Positions 59,519 to 64,000 of a stretch of 64,000 nucleotides of DNA are shown piece by piece (position 1 is the stretch's first letter; each line of letters begins with the position of its first letter). The position numbers were made by a program, and so were the translations under genes. The DNA is from Microbispora rosea (GTDB lineage Bacteria; Actinomycetota; Actinomycetes; Streptosporangiales; Streptosporangiaceae), in NCBI RefSeq assembly GCF_900156315.1, contig NZ_FTNI01000002.1:62001-126000 (forward strand), given 5' to 3'. Under the pieces are notes generated by a model, which was given only the letters and a program-made list of their open reading frames with translations, was not told the origin of the DNA and searched no databases.

Positions 59519-61804
59519 GTGTCCACCCGAGCCGCCACTCATCCGTTGCTCGACGGCCTCAACCCGCAGCAGCGGGACGCCGTCACCCACCAGGGCAGCC
59601 CGCTGCTGATCGTCGCCGGGGCCGGCTCCGGAAAGACCAGGGTGCTGACGCACCGCATCGCCTACCTGCTGGCGGAGCGCGGCGTCCAGCCGGGGGAGAT
59701 CCTCGCGATCACCTTCACCAACAAGGCAGCCCGCGAGATGAAGGAGCGGGTCGACAAGCTCATCGGGCCGCGGTCGAGGGCCATGTGGGTCATGACGTTC
59801 CACAGCGCCTGCGTGCGGATCCTGCGGCGCGAGGCGAAGCGGCTGGGCTTCTCCTCCAGCTTCTCGATCTACGACCAGGCCGACTCGCAGCGGCTCATGG
59901 CGATGGTGTGCCGCGAGCTCGACCTCGACCCCAAGCGCTACCCGCCGCGGTCCTTCTCGGCCCAGGTCAGCAACTTCAAGAACGAGCTGATCGACTACGA
60001 GACGGCGGCCGACCGGGCCTCGACCCATCTGGAGCGGACCCTCGCCGAGGCGTACCGCACCTACCAGCGGCGGCTCACCGAGGCCGGCGCGATGGACTTC
60101 GACGACCTGATCATGCTGACGGTCACGCTGCTCCAGCTCTTCCCGGACGTGGCCGAGCACTACCGGCGGCGGTTCCGGCACGTGATGGTCGACGAGTATC
60201 AGGACACCAACCACGCGCAGTACACGCTGATCCGCGAGCTGGTCGGGCGGCCCGAGGTGCGCACCGCCGACGGCGACGTGGTGCGGGAGGGCGTCGAGCC
60301 CTCCGAGCTGGTGGTCGTCGGCGACGCCGACCAGTCGATCTACGCCTTCCGTGGCGCGACGATCCGCAACATCCTGGAGTTCGAGCGCGACTATCCGGAC
60401 GCGCGGACGATCCTGCTGGAGCAGAACTACCGCTCCACCCAGACGATCCTGAACGCCGCCAACTCGGTCATCTCCCGCAACGAGGGCCGCAAGCCCAAGA
60501 ACCTGTGGTCCGACCAGGGGGCGGGTCCGAAGATCATCGGTTATGCGGCCGACAACGAGCACGACGAGGCCATGTTCGTCGCGCAGGAGGTCGACCGGCT
60601 CAGCGACGACCACGGCGTCACCCCCGGCGACGTGGCGATCTTCTACCGCACGAACGCCGCCTCCCGCGTGTTCGAGGAGATCTTCATCCGCACCGGCCTG
60701 CCGTACAAGGTCGTGGGCGGGGTGCGGTTCTACGAGCGCAAGGAGGTCAAGGACCTGCTCGCCTACCTGCGGGTCCTGGCCAACCCCAACGACACGGTGT
60801 CGCTGCGGCGCATCCTCAACGTGCCCAAGCGCGGCATCGGCGATCGTGCCGAGGCGATGGTCGAGGCGTTCGCCAACCGGGAGCGCATCGCCTTCTGGGA
60901 CGCGCTGCGCCGGGCCGACGAGGCGCCGGGGGTGGCCACCCGCTCGCTGAACGCGATCCGCGACTTCGTCGCGATGCTCGACGAGCTGCGCGCCAAGGAG
61001 CTTCCACTGCCGGACCTGGCGGAGGAGGTGCTGAGCGTCACCGGCTACCGGACGGAGCTGGAGACCTCGGGCGACCCGCAGGACGAGAGCCGGCTGGAGA
61101 ACCTCAACGAGCTGATCGCGGTGGCCGCCGAGTTCGAGGAGGCCAATCCGGAGGGCACGCTCGTCGACTTCCTCGAGCAGGTCTCGCTGGTCGCCGACGC
61201 CGACCAGATCCCGGGAGGGTCTGGCGGGGTCGTCCCCCCGGGGGAGCGCGCCCCGGACGGGGGCGACCACGGCGGGGTGGTCACGCTGATGACCCTGCAC
61301 ACCGCGAAGGGCCTGGAGTTCCCCGTGGTGTTCCTCACCGGCATGGAGGACGGCGTCTTCCCGCACATGCGCTCGCTGAGCGACCCGAAGGAGCTGGAGG
61401 AGGAGCGCAGGCTGGCGTACGTCGGCATCACCCGGGCGATGGAACGGCTCTACCTGTCCAGGTCGGCGGTCCGCTCGGCGTGGGGCGCGCCGTCGTTCAA
61501 CCCCGCCTCGCGCTTCCTGTCCGAGGTGCCGGGCGACCTGATCGAGTGGCGCGGCGACCCGGGCAAGACCGCCTGGTCCGCCGCGACCTCGCGCCCGGCC
61601 GCCCGTACGGCTCCCGCGCAGAAGACCGGCGGCCGGCAGATCCCGAACCTGTCGCCGGGCGACCGGGTCACCCACGACACGTTCGGGCTCGGCACCGTGG
61701 TGGCGGTGGACGGTCAGGCCGAGAAGACGCGCGTGAAGATCGACTTCGGCAGCGAGGGCGAGAAGACCCTGCTGCTCGCCTACGCCCCCATCGACAAGCT
61801 CTGA
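59519..61804 (+). CDS. pcrA: ATP-dependent DNA helicase PcrA/UvrD
   Basis: 761 residues, the size of actinobacterial UvrD1/PcrA. Superfamily 1A motifs: Q motif GLNPQQRDAV, Walker A VAGAGSGKTRVLTHRIAYLL, motif Ia AITFTNKAAREMKERV, motif II MVDEYQDTNHAQY, motif III VVGDADQSIYAFRGA, motif IV LEQNYRST, motif V VTLMTLHTAKGLEFPVVFLTGMEDGVFP, motif VI EEERRLAYVGITRAMERLYLS. The C-terminal PcrA tail is VTHDTFGLGTVVAVDG. It unwinds DNA in repair and clears RecA or stalled polymerase. The GTG is 7 nt after TAACCT (59506-59511), so it may be leaderless; an in-frame ATG at 59489 is the alternative. Confidence 0.95.
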   Translation: MSTRAATHPLLDGLNPQQRDAVTHQGSPLLIVAGAGSGKTRVLTHRIAYLLAERGVQPGEILAITFTNKAAREMKERVDKLIGPRSRAMWVMTFHSACVRILRREAKRLGFSSSFSIYDQADSQRLMAMVCRELDLDPKRYPPRSFSAQVSNFKNELIDYETAADRASTHLERTLAEAYRTYQRRLTEAGAMDFDDLIMLTVTLLQLFPDVAEHYRRRFRHVMVDEYQDTNHAQYTLIRELVGRPEVRTADGDVVREGVEPSELVVVGDADQSIYAFRGATIRNILEFERDYPDARTILLEQNYRSTQTILNAANSVISRNEGRKPKNLWSDQGAGPKIIGYAADNEHDEAMFVAQEVDRLSDDHGVTPGDVAIFYRTNAASRVFEEIFIRTGLPYKVVGGVRFYERKEVKDLLAYLRVLANPNDTVSLRRILNVPKRGIGDRAEAMVEAFANRERIAFWDALRRADEAPGVATRSLNAIRDFVAMLDELRAKELPLPDLAEEVLSVTGYRTELETSGDPQDESRLENLNELIAVAAEFEEANPEGTLVDFLEQVSLVADADQIPGGSGGVVPPGERAPDGGDHGGVVTLMTLHTAKGLEFPVVFLTGMEDGVFPHMRSLSDPKELEEERRLAYVGITRAMERLYLSRSAVRSAWGAPSFNPASRFLSEVPGDLIEWRGDPGKTAWSAATSRPAARTAPAQKTGGRQIPNLSPGDRVTHDTFGLGTVVAVDGQAEKTRVKIDFGSEGEKTLLLAYAPIDKL

Positions 61805-61821
61805 TCGACGAGCTCTGAGCC

Positions 61822-61852
61822 CCGCCCCCGGTGCCATGCCCCCGGGGGGCGG
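61822..61852 (+). terminator. possible terminator hairpin of pcrA
   Basis: CCGCCCCCGG can pair with CCGGGGGGCGG across a ~10-nt loop with one bulge, 18 nt after the pcrA stop. There is no T tract, so confidence is low. Confidence 0.35.
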
Positions 61853-62281
61853 AGGTGGCGGGAAACGCGGCCAGGCCGCAGCCCGCGCGTTGGAGAGCAG
61901 GTAAGAGCCCAGGTCACGGGTGTTTCGTCACCTTGCGACCGCCGTGGGACCGGTCGCATACTGGCGTGGAGCGATGTCACACGCGCGCGGGGTGGGCGGT
62001 GCCACTCGCGCGCGGGGAGGCCTGGCGCGCATGCGCCATGGCCACGTATGAACGCGGCTTCGTCGTCGTGTGATCGTGACGGGGCATTCTCGGAGCGCGT
62101 GGAGGCTTTTCCGGGCCCGGGCAAGACCCGCGAAGCGGGGGCGATCAGCGGCGAATCGGCGGGAATCACCGTCGGCGACGCAGCCGGCGATTGCATTCGG
62201 CTCATTTCACGTCATCGGACCGCATGCCAGGAGGACGACCCGCAACGCCGCATTCTCGGCTGCCTGACCAGGGAGCGCCGC
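61853..62281. other. long leader region with promoter and spacer dyad
   Basis: About 430 bp with no convincing gene. TTGCGA (61933-61938) and CATACT (61957-61962), 18 bp apart, form a promoter-like pair. A perfect dyad TGCGACCG-N9-CGGTCGCA (61934-61958) fills the spacer and overlaps both hexamers. The predicted start near 61970 gives a ~310-nt leader before the lipoprotein ATG. The leader also contains a repeated CTCGCGCGCGGGG-like block around 61980-62020. Confidence 0.5.
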
Positions 62282-62848
62282 ATGAACACGTCATCTCACC
62301 GTCGTCGTACGGATCACCGGCGAGTAGCGGCGCTGTGCATCCTGCTCGCGACCTGCCTGGCGTTGGCGCTACAGGCGTGCGACTCCCCGCGGCAGCGGGC
62401 CAGGCCCCACGCCACCTGGAGCAGGAGCGGTCTGGTCGACGGGCAGGTCGGCCAGGTGCGGCTGCTGCACGTCCACATCCTCGCCCCGCCCATGAACGAG
62501 CAGAAGGCCGGCGACGACCTGGGGCTGTACCTGACCCTGGTCAACAACAGCGACAGACCGCAGACGCTCGACGGCGTCAGCACCGTCCACGCCGAGCGGG
62601 TCGCTTACCGGCAAGGGCCGTCCTCTCCTCAGCAGGCCGTCAACGTGACGATCCCCCCTCACGGGGCCGTCTCCCTCCAGCAAGGTCACGACCGACCGCA
62701 CCTGGAGCTCGTCGGCATCCACCGCCCGCTCGGCGCCATTCCCATCGACGTCACGTTCCGCTTCCCCACCGCGGGCACGATCACCCTGCGCATCCCCGTG
62801 CTCCCGCTGTCACGAGGGGCCGGATCGCCCACGCCCGCCCGCAGTTAG
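62282..62848 (+). CDS. PCuAC-like (copper chaperone fold) lipoprotein
   Basis: 188 residues from the ATG at 62282 (GGGAG 6 nt upstream). An Arg-rich N-region, a hydrophobic core (VAALCILLATCLALALQA) and the lipobox LQAC make a lipoprotein signal. The mature domain matches the PCuAC beta-sandwich in order: DLGLYLTLVNNSDRPQTLDGVSTVHAERV, then IPPHGAVSLQQGHDRPHLELVGIHRPL, and IDVTFRFPTAGTITLRIPVL. The copper-binding Met/His set is only partly kept (His present, HxM missing), so metal binding is doubtful. The reading frame stays open 78 codons upstream, but that part has no signal peptide or ribosome site. Confidence 0.8.
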   Translation: MNTSSHRRRTDHRRVAALCILLATCLALALQACDSPRQRARPHATWSRSGLVDGQVGQVRLLHVHILAPPMNEQKAGDDLGLYLTLVNNSDRPQTLDGVSTVHAERVAYRQGPSSPQQAVNVTIPPHGAVSLQQGHDRPHLELVGIHRPLGAIPIDVTFRFPTAGTITLRIPVLPLSRGAGSPTPARS

Positions 62849-63009
62849 TGCGGCGGCCGGTCGGGCGGGCGTACGGGCGGCGCGCGCCCGGCCGGAACGA
62901 ACGGAGCGGCCGGTCCCCGGGCGATGATCACCAGGAGCCGGCCGCCGCTGTGCCACGCCGTGCGAGGGGCTCGGCCGCACGGTTCAGTGCCTGATCGGCC
63001 TCGCCCGGT
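62849..63009. other. convergent gap with no recognisable feature
   Basis: 160 bp between the PCuAC-like gene and the secreted-protein gene, which converge. Some GC-rich repeats (GGTCGGGCGGGCGTACGGGCGG) are present but no stem with a T tract. Confidence 0.4.
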
Positions 63010-63903
63010 TCAGTTGGGCAGGATTACGGTGCCCGACGTCTCCGGCACGTCGCCGTCGAGGTCGGACAGCTTGGCGACCTTGCTCTTCGGCGGCGCCTTG
63101 ACCGTGACCTTCCTGCCCCAGCCGGCGAACGTGCTGTCGGTGGACAGGTTGAAGGTGAAGGACTCGCCCTCGGACTTCAGCTTCAGGTCGACGCTGGCCG
63201 AGGCGCGGCGGACGAGCTGGTCGGAGCCGATCCACAGCTTCCAGGACACCACGTTCTTGGCGGGGTTGGACCCAATGGCGGCCAGGCTGTCCTTGGCGCC
63301 CGGGTTGGCCTTCATGAGCTGGCCCAGCGTGATGGTGCCGCGATAGAGCGTGGTCTTCGCGCCGTTGACTCTGCCGCCGGGGCCCTTGGCCTTGGTGGTG
63401 GCGAGGACCGCCTTGAGGTTGTGCCAGTCGAGGGGGTTCAGCGGGCTCGCCGAGGAGTTCGGCCGCAGCCCGGGGAGCCGCAGCCAGGTCTTGCCCTCGG
63501 GGAGCAGGCTCGTGTAGACCCCGCCCGAGAAGTAGCCGGTCGAGCCAATGACGATCATGCGGAGAGGCTTCTCCGCGTCCTTCAGGTCGTCGTTCTCGTC
63601 CTTCAGCAGCTCGCTGTATTTGGACTTCTGGGTGCTGTCCGAGGCGACGACGCCGGACCGGCCGAAGGCGTAGCCGCCGTTCGAGGTGTATTTGATGGCC
63701 GTGACGCCTGCCAGGCTCAGCGTGCCCGTGGAGACGAACCGCACGCCGTGGCCGGCGACGAACTGCTTGCGCAGTGCCGCCACGGGGTCGGCGGCGGGGG
63801 CCTGGGCCCGAGTAGAGGTCTGAGCCTGCGCGGGGGCGGCGACGGCGGGCGCCACGAGCGCGGCCGTCGCGGCGCACGCCAGCGCCAAGAATGCTCGTTT
63901 CAC
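63010..63903 (-). CDS. secreted protein of unknown function (LppX/LolA-like fold possible)
   Basis: 297 residues from the GTG at 63903 (GGGAGG 7 nt upstream); a longer reading to 63972 lacks a ribosome site. It has a Sec signal (VKRAFLALACAATAALVAPA, cleavage after AQA) with no lipobox cysteine. The mature part alternates strands (GVRFVSTGTLSLAGVTAIKYTSNGGYAFGRSG, MIVIGSTGYFSGGVYTSLLPEGKTWLRL, then SWKLWIGSDQLVRRASASVDLKLKSEGESFTFNLSTDSTFAGWG). This layout resembles the half-barrel of LprG/LppX- or LolA-like lipid carriers in actinobacteria, but I cannot assign it firmly. No operon partner is visible. Confidence 0.8.
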   Translation of the reverse strand: MKRAFLALACAATAALVAPAVAAPAQAQTSTRAQAPAADPVAALRKQFVAGHGVRFVSTGTLSLAGVTAIKYTSNGGYAFGRSGVVASDSTQKSKYSELLKDENDDLKDAEKPLRMIVIGSTGYFSGGVYTSLLPEGKTWLRLPGLRPNSSASPLNPLDWHNLKAVLATTKAKGPGGRVNGAKTTLYRGTITLGQLMKANPGAKDSLAAIGSNPAKNVVSWKLWIGSDQLVRRASASVDLKLKSEGESFTFNLSTDSTFAGWGRKVTVKAPPKSKVAKLSDLDGDVPETSGTVILPN

Positions 63904-63925
63904 AGTGATTCCTCCCGTAGGTGCC

Positions 63926-63971
63926 CTCATGATCAGGAGGGCAGCCCGGAAATCATTGCGACTCATGATCA
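63926..63971. promoter_or_regulatory. direct repeats upstream of the secreted-protein gene
   Basis: CTCATGATCA occurs at 63926-63935 and again at 63962-63971, 36 bp apart, each with a TGATCA core palindrome. They lie just upstream of the minus-strand gene start and could be regulator sites. Confidence 0.4.
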
Positions 63972-64000
63972 CGGGAGTGTCACGAAAATCAGCATCTCCT

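Noticed and set aside
61900-62060. Possible c-di-AMP (ydaO-type) riboswitch
   Set aside because: GGTCACG/CGTCACC-like stretches recall it, but the conserved core could not be traced and the downstream gene is not a typical target.
61831-62073. 80-residue + strand ORF after pcrA
   Set aside because: No ribosome site, no motif, and it spans the promoter-like dyad region.
62048-62281. In-frame extension or separate start for the PCuAC-like lipoprotein
   Set aside because: The 78 extra residues would bury the lipoprotein signal peptide and have no ribosome site.

Overview
The window is dense, very GC-rich actinobacterial chromosome. High G+C, GTG/TTG starts, many apparently leaderless genes and the block groES-groEL / SigD-ShbA-type sigma factor / guaB / guaB3 / choD / guaA (which parallels the Mycobacterium and Streptomyces groEL-guaB neighbourhood) point to a filamentous actinomycete, most likely Streptosporangiales or a near relative. 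No tRNA, rRNA, CRISPR array, insertion sequence or phage gene was recognised.

Left third (1-24.5 kb): a truncated MarR regulator divergent from an NAD(P)-dependent reductase; groES-groEL under a CIRCE/HrcA operator; a sigma factor coupled to a 71-residue protein that looks like only the sigma-binding part of RsdA; a DUF5319 protein; a LuxR-type regulator; the purine genes guaB and guaB3; nagA; a membrane methyltransferase; glpD; a beta-propeller lipoprotein; an aldehyde dehydrogenase plus ChoD-like GMC oxidase pair; a HelD-type RNA polymerase-recycling helicase divergent from a TetR regulator; an LCM-type methyltransferase; and guaA.

Middle (24.6-42.5 kb): a cell-surface region. An acyltransferase and a NodB deacetylase lead into a + strand run of glycosyltransferases: two GT2 proteins, two giant GT2 + TagF-like fusions and a GT-C enzyme. 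A Stealth sugar-phosphate transferase, a CDP-alcohol phosphotransferase and a sulfotransferase follow. The set fits assembly of a phosphodiester-linked, possibly sulfated, wall glycopolymer. The most striking feature is the fusion pair: one has an intact GT2 domain and a ruined TagF domain, the other the reverse.

Right third (42.6-64 kb): a PadR-controlled FtsX-type ABC exporter; a PNPOx-fold and a VOC protein behind a repeated operator; a CGNR protein; a LiaFSR/MacRS-like envelope-stress module (PspC protein, PspC-kinase, NarL regulator); a GCS2 ligase; a Zn metallopeptidase lipoprotein; a CPBP protease; a second NarL-type two-component system with a DUF1453 protein; a PIG-L deacetylase; PcrA/UvrD helicase; a PCuAC-like lipoprotein; and a secreted protein at the right edge. 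Many intergenic regions carry clear dyads, which are listed as candidate operators. All functional calls rest on motifs read directly from the translations; no database search was possible.
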